Notes: generated by a model not told the origin, from the letters alone. A DNA stretch of 64,000 bases from Streptomyces tanashiensis (GCF_014648895.1 NZ_BMRZ01000005.1:1-64000); one strand, 5' to 3'. Shown: positions 34,336 through 44,642, numbered from the stretch's first letter. Translations and numbers: made by a program.

Positions 34336-35190
34336 GTGACCACCGCATACGACGCCGTCGTGCTCGCCGGGGGCGCCGCCCGGCGCCTCGGCGGCTCCGA
34401 CAAGCCCGGCGTACGGGTCGGGGGACGGACGCTCCTCGACCGGGTGCTCGCGGCCTGTCCCGACGCCGGCCGGACCGTGGTCGTCGCGGACCCCCGCCCG
34501 ACCGCCCGCCCCGTCCGCTGGACCAGGGAGGACCCGCCCGGCGGCGGCCCGCTGGCCGCCCTCGACGCGGGTGCCCGGGAGACCGGCGCCGACGTCCTCC
34601 TCGTCCTCTCCGCCGACCTGCCCTTCCTGGACGGGGCCACCGTCCGCCGGCTCCTCGACGCCCTCGACGAGGCTCCCGGGGCCGAGGCCGCGCTCCTCAC
34701 CGACGACGAGGGCCGGGACCAGCCGCTCGTCGCCGCGTACCGCCGCACCCCGCTCCTGCGGGAACTGGCCCTCCTCGCCGAACGGCGGGGCACCCTCGCC
34801 GGCGGGCCGCTGCGTCTCCTCACCGGGGGACTGCACCTCACCCGGGTCGCCGCGGCCCCCCTCGCCTCCTTCGACTGCGACACCTGGGAGGACATCGCCA
34901 CGGCCCGCGCCCGCATCAGGGAGCATGGGACCGTGCTGGATGAATGGATCACCGCAGTCAAGGACGAACTGGGCATCGAACTGGACGTCGACACCGGCGT
35001 GCTGCTCGACCTCGCCCGGGACGCCGCCCACGGCGTGGCCCGCCCCGCCGCGCCCCTGACCACCTTCCTGGTCGGTTACGCGGCGGCCCGCGCGGGCTCC
35101 GAGGGCGGACCCGAGGCCGTCGCCGAGGCCGCCCGCAAGGCCGCGGCGCTCGCGCAACGCTGGGCCGCCGAGCAGGACGAGGCCGGATGA
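34336..35190 (+). CDS. mobA: MobA-like nucleotidyltransferase fused to DUF6457
   Basis: A 284-residue protein. Residues 5-195 form a nucleotidyltransferase domain with the signature LAGGAARRLGGSDKP, typical of molybdenum cofactor guanylyltransferases that attach GMP to molybdopterin. Residues 205-284 are a helical DUF6457 domain (LDEWITAVKDELGI...), whose role is unknown. The GTG start at 34336 follows CTGGG. The stop overlaps the moeA start, placing both in one molybdenum cofactor operon. Confidence 0.85.
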   Translation: MTTAYDAVVLAGGAARRLGGSDKPGVRVGGRTLLDRVLAACPDAGRTVVVADPRPTARPVRWTREDPPGGGPLAALDAGARETGADVLLVLSADLPFLDGATVRRLLDALDEAPGAEAALLTDDEGRDQPLVAAYRRTPLLRELALLAERRGTLAGGPLRLLTGGLHLTRVAAAPLASFDCDTWEDIATARARIREHGTVLDEWITAVKDELGIELDVDTGVLLDLARDAAHGVARPAAPLTTFLVGYAAARAGSEGGPEAVAEAARKAAALAQRWAAEQDEAG

Positions 35191-36578
35191 CCCTGAAGGA
35201 GCCCGTCCCCGTGGCCCCGGGAACCGCCACCGGAGCGAAGGCCGAGCCGCCGCACCGCGCCACCGCCTGGCCCGAGGCCCGGGCCGCCGCCGCCCGCGCC
35301 GGGACCGCCGCCCGGGCCGGGCGCGAGCCACGGCGGCTCCCGCTCGGGCAGGCGCTCGGCCACACCCTGGCCGAGCCGCTCCTCGCCCTCACCGACCTGC
35401 CCTCCTTCGACACCTCCGCCATGGACGGCTGGGCCGTCGCGGGCCCGGGGCCCTGGACGGTGCGTACGGAGACCCCCGTCCTCGCCGGTCACGCGCCCGC
35501 CGCCGCACTGACCGACGGCGAGGCCGTACGGATCGCCACCGGCGCCCCCGTCCCGCCCGGGACCACCGCCGTCATCCGTACCGAGCACTCCCGTACGGAG
35601 CGGACGGAGCGGACGGATACGGAGCCGGCGGATACGGAGCTGGCGGACACGGAGCCGGCGGACACGGAGCCGGCGGACACGGAGCGGCCCGGAGCCGTCG
35701 CCGCGCCGGGGCCCGTGCTGCACGCCCTGCGTGATGTGGTCCCCGGACAGGACATCCGGCCCCGGGGGCAGGAGTGCCGCGCCGGGGACGAACTGCTTCC
35801 CGCGGGCACCGAGGTCACCCCCGTCGTCCTCGGCCTGGCCGCGGCCGCCGGATACGACGAGCTCCCCGTACCGCCGCGCCCCCGGGTGGAGGTCCTCGTC
35901 CTCGGAGACGAGCTGCTCACGGCCGGACTCCCCCACGAGGGACTCATCCGTGACGCCCTCGGCCCGATGCTCGGCCCCTGGCTGGCGGCGCTCGGCGCCG
36001 AGGTGCTCGCCACCCGGCGGATCGGTGACGACGCCGAGGAGCTGTACGCGGCCGTCACGGGCTCCGCCGCCGACCTGGTCGTCACCACCGGAGGCACCGC
36101 CGCCGGGCCTGTCGACCACCTCCACCGCGTGCTCGACAAGGCGGGCGCCACGCTCCTGGTCGACGGGGTGAAGGTCCGTCCCGGCCACCCGATGCTCCTC
36201 GCGGCCCTGGGCGGCCACCGCCACCTCGTCGGCCTGCCCGGCAACCCGCTCGCCGCCGTCTCCGGGCTCCTCACGCTCGCCGAACCGCTGCTCGCCGCCC
36301 TGGCCGGCACCTCCGCCTCCGGTGGCCGCGCGCCCGTTCTGGACGAGGTGCACGGGCATCCGTACGACACCCGGCTCGTCCCGGTCGTCCGCCGGGGCGA
36401 GCAGCTGGTTCCCCTGCGCTACAACGGGCCGGCCATGCTCCGGGGCATCGCCGTCGCGGACGGCATGGCCGTCGTCCCGCCCGGTGGCGCCCGGTCCGGC
36501 CAGGAGCTGGACGTCCTCGACCTTCCCTGGCCGCCGACGTCGGGCGCCGTACCGGCCCAAGGAGCGTGTTTCACGTGA
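35187..36578 (+). CDS. moeA: Molybdopterin molybdotransferase MoeA
   Basis: A 463-residue enzyme that inserts molybdate into adenylylated molybdopterin. The N-terminal part has FDTSAMDGWAV and the central domain has VTTGGTAAGPVDH, followed by KVRPGHPMLLA and GLPGNPLAA, all typical of MoeA. An unusual low-complexity insertion (about residues 132-170) with 5-residue repeats of TEPAD interrupts domain II. The ATG at 35187 overlaps the previous stop. The stop codon lies inside a perfect ParB site that begins ten bases before the end of the gene. Confidence 0.92.
   Translation: MTLKEPVPVAPGTATGAKAEPPHRATAWPEARAAAARAGTAARAGREPRRLPLGQALGHTLAEPLLALTDLPSFDTSAMDGWAVAGPGPWTVRTETPVLAGHAPAAALTDGEAVRIATGAPVPPGTTAVIRTEHSRTERTERTDTEPADTELADTEPADTEPADTERPGAVAAPGPVLHALRDVVPGQDIRPRGQECRAGDELLPAGTEVTPVVLGLAAAAGYDELPVPPRPRVEVLVLGDELLTAGLPHEGLIRDALGPMLGPWLAALGAEVLATRRIGDDAEELYAAVTGSAADLVVTTGGTAAGPVDHLHRVLDKAGATLLVDGVKVRPGHPMLLAALGGHRHLVGLPGNPLAAVSGLLTLAEPLLAALAGTSASGGRAPVLDEVHGHPYDTRLVPVVRRGEQLVPLRYNGPAMLRGIAVADGMAVVPPGGARSGQELDVLDLPWPPTSGAVPAQGACFT
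35613..35685 (+). repeat. 15-bp tandem repeats inside moeA
   Basis: Five imperfect copies of GACACGGAGCCGGCG, encoding TEPAD or TELAD. The period is a multiple of three and keeps the frame. Confidence 0.85.
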
Positions 36579-36581
36579 AAC
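36568..36581. promoter_or_regulatory. parS site (ParB binding), perfect consensus
   Basis: GTTTCACGTGAAAC, the exact 14-bp Streptomyces parS palindrome. It covers the moeA stop codon and the first codons of the potassium channel gene. Confidence 0.93.
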
Positions 36582-37660
36582 TTCCCAGTCGTGACGTGAT
36601 GGCCCGCCACGCGGACGAGCGGATCACGGGCCCGCAGATCCGGCTGCCGCGCAGAGTGGTCGAGAGGCCGCTGCGTCAGGTCGGCAAGCGGCTGCTCATG
36701 GCGCTCGGCGTGCTGCTGGTGACGATCCTCATCGTCTACGTGGACCGCGACGGCTACCACGACAACGCCGACGAGACGCTCGACTTCCTCGACTGCGCCT
36801 ACTACGCGACCGTGACGCTCTCCACCACCGGATACGGCGACATCGTCCCGTACAGCGACACGGCGCGGCTCGCCAACATCCTGCTGGTCACGCCCCTGCG
36901 CGTGCTGTTCCTGATCATCCTGGTCGGCACCACTCTCGAGGTCCTCACCGAGCGGACCCGGGAGGAGTTCCGGCTGAACCGCTGGAGGTCCACCTTGCGC
37001 GACCACACCGTCATCGTCGGTTTCGGGACGAAGGGGCGGTCCGCGATCCAGACGCTCTGCGCGACCGGGCTCCGCAAGGACCAGATCGTCATCGTCGACC
37101 CCTCCACCAAGGTGATCGAGACGGCGAACGCGGACGGGTTCGTCGGCGTCATCGGCGACGCGACGCGCAGCGACGTGCTGCTCCGTGCCGAGGTGCAGCG
37201 GGCCCGGCAGATCGTGATCGCCACCCAGCGCGACGACACGGCGGTCCTGGTCACCCTGACGGCACGCCAGCTGAACAGGGGCGCGAAGATCGTCGCCGCG
37301 GTCCGCGAGGAGGAGAACGCGCCGCTGCTCCGCCAGTCCGGCGCGGACGCGGTCATCACCAGCGCCAGCGCCGCCGGGCGTCTGCTCGGCCTCTCCGTGC
37401 TCAGCCCCAGCGCCGGCACGGTGATGGAGGACCTCATCCAGCAGGGCTCGGGCCTGGACCTCGTGGAACGGCCGGTGACCAAGAGCGAGGTCGGCAAGAG
37501 CGTGCGCGAGACCGGCGACCTGGTGGTGAGCGTGCTCCGGGGCCACCGGCTGCTCGGTTACGACGACCCCGCGGCCAGCCCGCTCCAGCTCACCGACCGG
37601 GTGATCACCATCGTGCGGGCCGCACCGGTGACGCCGCTCTCCACGCCGCCCGAGGACTGA
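36575..37660 (+). CDS. Potassium channel with RCK/TrkA-N domain
   Basis: A 361-residue two-helix potassium channel: membrane helix 1 (about residues 30-48), pore loop with selectivity filter TTGYGD (about 82-90), helix 2 (about 100-120) and a cytoplasmic TrkA-N/RCK domain from about 140 (VIVGFGTKGRSA) ending in a TrkA-C-like region. It likely conducts or regulates K+ flux in response to nucleotide binding. The GTG at 36575 lies within the parS site and has GGAG 10 bases upstream; GTG at 36566 and ATG at 36599 are alternatives. The overlap with moeA is 4 bases. Confidence 0.9.
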   Translation: MKLPSRDVMARHADERITGPQIRLPRRVVERPLRQVGKRLLMALGVLLVTILIVYVDRDGYHDNADETLDFLDCAYYATVTLSTTGYGDIVPYSDTARLANILLVTPLRVLFLIILVGTTLEVLTERTREEFRLNRWRSTLRDHTVIVGFGTKGRSAIQTLCATGLRKDQIVIVDPSTKVIETANADGFVGVIGDATRSDVLLRAEVQRARQIVIATQRDDTAVLVTLTARQLNRGAKIVAAVREEENAPLLRQSGADAVITSASAAGRLLGLSVLSPSAGTVMEDLIQQGSGLDLVERPVTKSEVGKSVRETGDLVVSVLRGHRLLGYDDPAASPLQLTDRVITIVRAAPVTPLSTPPED

Positions 37661-37695
37661 CGCGCGCCCCGCGGGGCCGGAGTAGCCTCGCCGCC

Positions 37696-38682
37696 ATGTA
37701 TGCGATCACGATTCCGGAACCCGGTGGTCCCGAGGCCCTCGTCTGGGCCGAGGTGCCCGATCCCGTACCCGGCGAGGGCGAGGTGCTCGTCGAGGTGGTG
37801 GCGAGCGCGGTCAACCGTGCCGATCTGCTCCAGCGCCAGGGCTTCTACGACCCGCCGCCGGGCAGCTCGCCGTATCCCGGCCTGGAGTGCGCGGGGCGGA
37901 TCACCGCGCTCGGCCCCGGGGTGGCCGGCTGGGCCGTCGGCGACGAGGTGTGCGCGCTGCTCGCCGGCGGCGGCTACGCGGAGAAGGTCGTGGTCCCGGC
38001 CGGCCAGCTGCTGCCGGTCCCGGAGGGCGTCGACCTCGCCACGGCCGCCGCGCTCCCCGAGGTCGCGTGCACCGTCTGGTCCAACATCTTCATGATCGCC
38101 CACCTGCGCCCCGGCGAGACGCTGCTCGTGCACGGCGGCGCTAGCGGCATCGGCACGATGGCGATCCAGCTGGCGAAGGCCGTCGGCGCGCGGGTCGCGG
38201 TGACCGCCGGCGGCCCCGAGAAGCTGGCGCGCTGCGCGGAGCTGGGCGCGGACATCCTCATCGACTACCGCGAGCAGGACTTCGTCGAGGAGCTGGCGAA
38301 GGCGACGGACGGGGCGGGCGCGGACGTCATCCTCGACATCGTGGGCGCCAAGTACCTGGAGCGGAACGTGAAGGCCCTGGCCGTGAACGGGCGGCTGGTC
38401 GTCATCGGCCTCCAGGGCGGGGTGAAGGGCGAGCTGAACCTCGGGGCGCTGCTCGCGAAGCGCGCCGCCGTCATGGCGACCACGCTGCGGTCCCGTCCGG
38501 CGGCGGAGAAGGCGGCGATCGTCGCCGCCGTCCGCGAGCACGTCTGGCCGCTGATCGGCGCGGGCACGGTCCGCCCGGTCGTCGACCGGTCGGTGCCGAT
38601 GCCGGACGCCGCCGAGGGGCACCGGGCGCTGGAGGACGGCGGCCACGTCGGCAAGGTCCTGCTGCTCGTGCCGGGCGCCTGA
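37696..38682 (+). CDS. Zinc-free NAD(P)H quinone oxidoreductase
   Basis: A 328-residue medium-chain dehydrogenase of the quinone oxidoreductase type. The N-terminal GroES-like domain contains NRADLLQRQGFYDPPPG and lacks the zinc-binding Cys cluster. The nucleotide-binding domain has VHGGASGIGTMAIQLAKA. It reduces quinones or enones with NADPH. The ATG at 37696 is 36 bases beyond the channel gene. A perfect 16-bp hairpin terminator follows at 38695-38729. Confidence 0.93.
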   Translation: MYAITIPEPGGPEALVWAEVPDPVPGEGEVLVEVVASAVNRADLLQRQGFYDPPPGSSPYPGLECAGRITALGPGVAGWAVGDEVCALLAGGGYAEKVVVPAGQLLPVPEGVDLATAAALPEVACTVWSNIFMIAHLRPGETLLVHGGASGIGTMAIQLAKAVGARVAVTAGGPEKLARCAELGADILIDYREQDFVEELAKATDGAGADVILDIVGAKYLERNVKALAVNGRLVVIGLQGGVKGELNLGALLAKRAAVMATTLRSRPAAEKAAIVAAVREHVWPLIGAGTVRPVVDRSVPMPDAAEGHRALEDGGHVGKVLLLVPGA

Positions 38683-38694
38683 CCCGGAGGAAGC

Positions 38695-38729
38695 GAAGGG
38701 CCCGGCACACCCCGTGTGCCGGGCCCTTC
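38695..38729. terminator. Bidirectional terminator hairpin
   Basis: Perfect 16-bp arms (38695-38710 and 38714-38729), 3-base loop, between the convergent oxidoreductase and bpa genes. Confidence 0.9.
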
Positions 38730-38777
38730 TCCGTGTACGGCCTGCGTGACCTGTACGACCTTCGTGGCCTGCGCGAT

Positions 38778-39323
38778 CTACAGGTACGGTCCCGAGCGCA
38801 CCGCGTGCCCGTGGCCGTGGTCGTCGTCATCGTCGTGCGACGCACCCGGAGGCAGTGCGCGGCGCATCTGCTCCAGCTGGGCGCGGGCCGCCATCTGCTG
38901 CGCGAAGAGCGCCGTCTGGATGCCGTGGAACAGGCCTTCCAGCCAGCCCACGAGCTGCGCCTGCGCGATGCGCAGCTCCGCCTCGGAGGGGATCGCCTCG
39001 TCCGTGAACGGCAGGGAGAGCCGCTCCAGCTCCTCGACCAGCTCGGGTGCGAGCCCGTCCTCCAGCTCCTTCACGGAGCTCGCGTGGATGTCCTTGAGCC
39101 TGACCCGGCTCGCCTCGTCCAGAGGTGCCGCCCGTACTTCCTCCAGGAGCTGCTTGATCATGCTGCCGATCCGCATGACCTTCGCAGGCTGCTCGACCAT
39201 TTCCGTCACCGGGACCTCGCGGGGTTCGTCGTCGCCCTGAGCGCCGCCGAGGGCCATCCCGTCCTGTCCCACGATGAGGACCTGGGGGCTCTCCTGCGAC
39301 CTGTCATTCCTCGGCATCTCCAT
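38778..39323 (-). CDS. bpa: Bacterial proteasome activator Bpa (DUF2587)
   Basis: A 181-residue helical protein matching the DUF2587 family, whose mycobacterial member (Bpa/PafE) forms a ring that opens the 20S proteasome gate without ATP. The core helices (about residues 45-155) contain MIKQLLEEVRAAPLDEASR and AELRIAQAQLVGWLEGLFHGIQ. The C-terminus ends GPYL, close to the GQYL motif that docks into proteasome pockets. A His/Asp-rich linker precedes it. The ATG at 39323 (MEMPRND) is chosen; the frame is open upstream but homology starts here. Confidence 0.92.
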   Translation of the reverse strand: MEMPRNDRSQESPQVLIVGQDGMALGGAQGDDEPREVPVTEMVEQPAKVMRIGSMIKQLLEEVRAAPLDEASRVRLKDIHASSVKELEDGLAPELVEELERLSLPFTDEAIPSEAELRIAQAQLVGWLEGLFHGIQTALFAQQMAARAQLEQMRRALPPGASHDDDDDHGHGHAVRSGPYL

Positions 39324-39360
39324 GCCGCCATTCTCTCGTACACATGCGTCACCACAGGGT

Positions 39361-39401
39361 GTGCCCCTGTACGGGGGTGATCCACCCTCGTACAGGGGCA
39401 C
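39361..39401 (-). terminator. Terminator of the ABC transporter operon
   Basis: Inverted repeat with 19-bp arms (39361-39379 and 39383-39401) and one mismatch, 3-base loop, just downstream of the permease gene on the minus strand and upstream of bpa. Confidence 0.88.
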
Positions 39402-39420
39402 AGGACGGGAACGAGGACCG

Positions 39421-42281
39421 TCAGGTCGCCGCGCGCCGGGCCAGTGCCCCGCGCGAGCGGGTCACCAGGGCGGCGAGGAGCGCGGCGCCGAGCGGGACGG
39501 CGACGAGCAGGCCGGCCAGCGTCTCCCAGGGGACGACGATCGGCACGTGGGGCGGGGTGAGCTCGCCGCTCCAGCCCTCGGCGACGTTCTGCTCGTACAT
39601 CCGGATCTGGTTGCGCTCCTCGGTGAGCCGGAGTCCGACGGCCGGCAGCAGTCCGGCGGCCGAGCCGAGGATCACACCCATCGCGGCGACCACTCCGCAC
39701 TGGAATCCGCTGAGCGTGCGGCGGACCCGGGGCGGGGCTCCCACGGCGGCGAGCGTCTTCAGATCGGCCTCGGCGTCGGCCTGGGCGAGGCCGGTGGCGA
39801 TGCCGGCGGCGCCGATGGTGACCAGGCCGGCGAAGATGGCCAGCGAGAGCAGGACGATGCCGTTGTCGTTGACGAAGCCCTCTTCGAGGTGCAGCTCGAC
39901 GTTGCTGCCGAGCTTGGCGAGGTCGCCGTCGAGCTTCTGGCGCTGCTCGCTGTCCGGGAGCCGGTCGGTGCTGACGTACACGCCCATCGGCACCGTGGAG
40001 AGGCCGGCGGCCTTGGCGGTGGCGGGGGTCATGAGGGCCTGGAGGCCGTAGGACTTCTGGTCGCCGGGCACCAGGTAGGCGGGCAGGGAGCTGACCTTGC
40101 CCGGGGCGGGGCGGTTCTCCTCGGAAGCCTTGTCGGCGGCGGCGATGTCGGTGATCTGCTTGATCGCGATGGTGCCGTTCTTCTGGACCAGGGCGCGGTT
40201 GAAGCTGACGATCTTCCCGTCGGCGAGGGCCTTCACGGTCGCGGGGTCGTCGACGCCGAGGACCTGGAGCAGCTTGGCGTCACCGACGACCAGGCCTCCG
40301 TCGGAGAGGTACATCCCGCTGCTCGCGGAGTCCATGCACCGCCAGTCCTCGGTGACCAGCTTCCGCCGCTGCTCGGGCGTGTACTTCTCCGAGGGGTCGC
40401 CGCCGCCGGGGAGCGACGCGTACAGCGGGCACTCGTTCGCCCGCGGGACGATGACCTCGTAGCGGCCGCAGGCCGGGTCGCCGCCCCAGGGCGGGCAGCC
40501 GGGCTTGCCGACCGAGACGCGCTCGACGTCGGCACGGACGTCGACGGGGAACTGGCGCTGGATGGCCTCGCGGACCGCGGGGACGTCCCGGCCTCCCTCC
40601 TCCTGGACGAAGGCGGCGGCGACGCCGTAGGGCAGCGTGGCCTCGTACTCGGCCCTGTTCTGAGCCTCGCGGCTGGCCATGTACGTGGAGACGGCGACCG
40701 TGCCCGCGACGGCGGCGAGGACGGCGGCGACGGCCGGTGCCGTGCGGCCCCGGTTGCGGACGGCGTCCCGCAGCGCGAGGCGCGGGGAGAGCGGCAGCCA
40801 GCGGCCCGTCCGCCCGAAGAGGCCGACCAGGGCCGGGGTCATGGCGACGACGCCCAGTTCGGCGAGGGCGGAACCGGCCGCCACGAGGGTGACCTGCTCG
40901 GAGACCGTCGAGCCGAAGAGGGCGACCGCGCCGCCGAGGAGAAGGGCCGCAAGACCGATCAGGGGCAGCACCCGGCTGCTGCGGCGGATCCCGCGCCGGC
41001 CCGTGAGCGAGGCGAGGACGGTCTGCCGGGAGGCGGTGACGGCCGGGACGATCGCGGCGAGCAGGCCGGTCAGGACGGCGAGCAGCGCGATGCCGAGGAG
41101 TTCGAGGGGCCGGATGTCGAAGGCCCCGAACCGCTGGCCCATGGTGCTTTCGAGGACCGGCTGCAGCAGCAGGGTCAGGATCAGGGCGAGGACGGTGCCG
41201 GTGACGGCGGCGGCGATGCCGATGACGAGGCCGCCGCTCAGCACGATGGCCCGGATGTGGCTGCGGGCACCGCCGTTGGCCCCGACCAGACCGAGCTGGC
41301 GGCGCGAGCGGCGGGCGCCGACCGCGAAGGCGGGTCCGGCGAGAAGGCAGATCTCCAGCATCGCCAGGCCGACCACGGTGGCGAGGGAGGCGAGCTCGGC
41401 GGCGCCGGCCGCCGGGCTGGACTGGTAGTTCCCCCAGCCGTCCTTCTGGTAGAGCGGGACCTCGGAATCGGCGGGCGGGTCGATCATCACGGCGCGCGAG
41501 ACGACGGCGACACCCTTGGTGTTGATCTCCTTGACGGTGTTCCACGTGAAACCACCGGCCTTGCGCACCAGGTACGAGAGGGAGGTGTCGGGCGCCGGCA
41601 GACCGGCCTTCTCGACCGCCTTCGCGTACGGGGCGAGGAAGGCTCCCGGCAGTGCGTTGACCTGGTCGGTGCCCAGCGCGTCGGGAAGTTCGTAGGAGCC
41701 GACGATCCGGTAGGGGCGGTCGAAGTTGCGGGCGGAAAGGGTCGAGCCGACCGACAGACCGCTGCTCTCCAGGAAGTGCGAGGTCGCCATGACCTCGTCG
41801 TTCTTCTCCGGGAAACGCCCGTCCAGGAGCGTCATGATGCCGCGGGCGACCGGATCGGAGGCCTTGAGCTCACGCACCTCGGTCATGAGCAGACCGTGGG
41901 TCGTCGTCAGCTTGGCCGAAGCGTTGCTGTCGGTGAGGACGGTGGAGCCCGCGGGTATCGCCTTGGTGACGTCCGTGGCGCCGCTCGGCCAGGGCTCGTT
42001 CTCGTACTCCTTGACCGGCGTGTGTATGTCGCCGGTCGGGTCCTGGAAGATCGGGACGCCGCCGACCTGGGCGTCCCTGAAGCGTGCGTCGGCCGCGCCG
42101 ATCGTCCGCTCCACCCGTTCGGCGGGCGAGAGTTCGGAGCTGCGGTAGGTCAGATCGAGGGCGCTGACGCCCAGGATGGGCAGCGCGATCATCGCGAGGA
42201 CGAGGGAGCTGCGGCCCTTGGAACGCCAGGCGTCGCGGCGGGCGATGCGGATCGCGGCCCGCCAGGAGTGGAACCAGGTCT

Positions 42282-42285
<4 letters not shown>
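39421..42285 (-). CDS. ABC transporter permease, FtsX/MacB type
   Basis: A 954-residue membrane protein. One helix near the N-terminus (about residues 25-45) precedes a large extracytoplasmic region, then two blocks of FtsX-type helices (about 290-480, and the last 150 residues) with a second extracytoplasmic segment between. This layout is typical of large actinobacterial FtsX permeases involved in lipid, peptide or stress export. The start overlaps the end of the ATPase gene by four bases. A parS-like sequence with one mismatch (41539-41552) lies inside the gene. Confidence 0.9.
41539..41552. promoter_or_regulatory. parS-like site with one mismatch
   Basis: GTTCCACGTGAAAC, 13 of 14 bases matching parS, within the permease coding sequence. 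Confidence 0.6.
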
Positions 42286-43016
<731 letters not shown>

Positions 43017-43168
43017 GGAGGGGTCCCCCCGTTGGCCGTACGCGGCGGGTCGGCCGGGTACGGGAGCGTGCGGTGGAAGGTGGTGCGTCGGCGGTACGGG
43101 CGGGGCGCGAGCGTGCGGTCAACACGCCCCGGGCGTACCGGTGGTCGAGTGGGCCGAGCGGCGGCGCG

Positions 43169-43855
43169 CTAGGGGATCGACGTCCCGGGGGCGATCGAGG
43201 TGCTCGGGGCGGTCGGGCCGTTCGGTGCTGCTGCCGGGGGCGCCGGGGCTGCAGGGGCTGCAGGGGCGGCCGGGGCCGCGGGTGCGGACGCCGGGGCGCC
43301 CGTGGCGGCCGTCGCCGACAGGCGGATCAGACGGGACTCGCAGTGGTCCAGCCAGCGGGCCTCCGCCTCGGTCTGGAAGATCAGCTGCTCCAGGACGAGC
43401 AGCCAGGCCACGTCGTCGCGCTCCCGGGCCCCGCCGCCCTCGACGGCGAGCAGGGCCTGCGCCTTGAGCCGGGTGTAGTCCTGCATCGCCTTCACGGTGT
43501 GCCGGCGCTGGGACTGGATGACGGCGCGGATGTCGACGCCGGGTGCGCCCACGGCCATGGCGAGCTTGATGGCCAGCTCGTCGCGGGCGGGGCTGGTGCG
43601 GTCCACCGGCTTCTCGAACCAGGTCCTGAGCTCGGTGCGGCCGCTGTCGGTGATCGCGTAGAGCGTGTGACCGGCGTCGTCCTCGCCGCCCTGGGCGACC
43701 ATGCCGTCGCGCTCCAGCCGGTTGAGGGTCGTGTAGACCTGGCCGACGTTGAGCGGCCAGGTGGAGCCGGTGCGGGACTCGAACTCCGTACGGAGCTGGG
43801 AGCCGTAGCGAGGGCCGCGTTCGAGGAGGGCGAGGAGCCCGTGGCGGATCGACAT
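43169..43855 (-). CDS. PadR-family regulator with Ala/Pro-rich tail
   Basis: A 228-residue PadR repressor. The winged helix-turn-helix (about residues 1-80) has MSIRHGLLALLERGPRYGSQL and QVYTTLNRLERDGMV. The C-terminal dimerisation helices run to about 185, and a 40-residue tail of Ala-Pro repeats ends the protein. The ATG at 43855 is used because homology starts at MSIRHG; a longer open frame crosses the promoter palindrome. The palindrome at 43852-43866 overlaps this start codon, pointing to strict autoregulation. It probably controls the ABC transporter downstream. Confidence 0.93.
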   Translation of the reverse strand: MSIRHGLLALLERGPRYGSQLRTEFESRTGSTWPLNVGQVYTTLNRLERDGMVAQGGEDDAGHTLYAITDSGRTELRTWFEKPVDRTSPARDELAIKLAMAVGAPGVDIRAVIQSQRRHTVKAMQDYTRLKAQALLAVEGGGARERDDVAWLLVLEQLIFQTEAEARWLDHCESRLIRLSATAATGAPASAPAAPAAPAAPAAPAPPAAAPNGPTAPSTSIAPGTSIP

Positions 43856-43866
43856 ACTCAGTATGT
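43852..43866. promoter_or_regulatory. Palindrome overlapping padR start, probable PadR operator
   Basis: ACATACTCAGTATGT, perfect 7-bp arms with a 1-base centre. It overlaps the padR start codon, and a TATACA -10-like element lies 9-14 bases upstream of that ATG on the minus strand, compatible with a leaderless transcript. Confidence 0.75.
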
Positions 43867-43952
43867 ATACCGGGTATGCCGCGGCGGACAACCGTCCTGA
43901 GGGGGAAGCGGGAGGTCCGACTCAAGGGGGACCCGGGCCCGTTCCGGACGGG

Positions 43953-44642
43953 TCAGCGGCGGCGCATCCGCAGCCCGAGGAAGCCGATGCCGAGCCCCAT
44001 GAGGGCCATCCCCACGCCCAGGGTGAGGACGGGAATCCGCTGGTCGACGAGGGTGGGGGCGGCCTCGGCCGACAGTCCGGGCGCCGCGGCGGGCAGGCTG
44101 GCGGGCGCCGCCTCGGGCAGCACCGGGTCCTCCTCACGTACCGGTTCGTCCTCCTCCTCGGCGACCTCGTGCTCGCGCGGGCTTGTAGCAGTTTCGGTAC
44201 GCGAGGGGCCCGGCGACGGCGGCGGGGCGCTCTCGGAGCGTCCGGGGCGCGGCCGGCCCTCACCGGCCGGCCGGCCCGCGAGGGAGGCGGAGTCGCCGGG
44301 GGTGGGTGCGTCGGAGGGCCCGGCGCTCGGCGAGGCCGCCGCGGACGCCCCGGTGCCGGTGGGCGCGGGCACGGGGGAGGCGGGCGGGCGGGTGCCGCCG
44401 GTGCCTTCCGGAGAGGGAGAGGAGGACGGGGCCTCCGGCGTCGGCGCGGACGGCGCCGCGGAGGACGGGCTCGCCGCCGGAGCGGTGGCGGTCGCGGCTG
44501 GCGTCGGGGCCGTGCTGCCCAGCGGGGTGCCGGGGACCTCCGCCGCGTACGCGAGGGGAGCGGCGTACAGGGCGCAGGTGAACGCGCAGGTGAGCGCGGG
44601 GCGGAGAGCCCGCGCGCGTGCCGTGCGGAGTGCTGGAGTCAC
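43953..44642 (-). CDS. Pro/Ser/Thr-rich exported protein with C-terminal membrane helix
   Basis: A 229-residue protein of unknown function. An N-terminal signal peptide (about residues 1-33, ending AYAAE) is followed by about 160 residues of Pro/Ser/Ala/Thr/Glu-rich, probably disordered sequence, and a single C-terminal helix (about 205-224, IPVLTLGVGMALMGLGIGFLGL) followed by RMRRR. This is the layout of a cell-surface stalk protein anchored at its C-terminus, but no LPXTG-type motif is seen. The GTG start at 44642 is adopted. It lies just downstream of a kinase gene on the same strand and might be a substrate or partner. Confidence 0.7.
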   Translation of the reverse strand: MTPALRTARARALRPALTCAFTCALYAAPLAYAAEVPGTPLGSTAPTPAATATAPAASPSSAAPSAPTPEAPSSSPSPEGTGGTRPPASPVPAPTGTGASAAASPSAGPSDAPTPGDSASLAGRPAGEGRPRPGRSESAPPPSPGPSRTETATSPREHEVAEEEDEPVREEDPVLPEAAPASLPAAAPGLSAEAAPTLVDQRIPVLTLGVGMALMGLGIGFLGLRMRRR

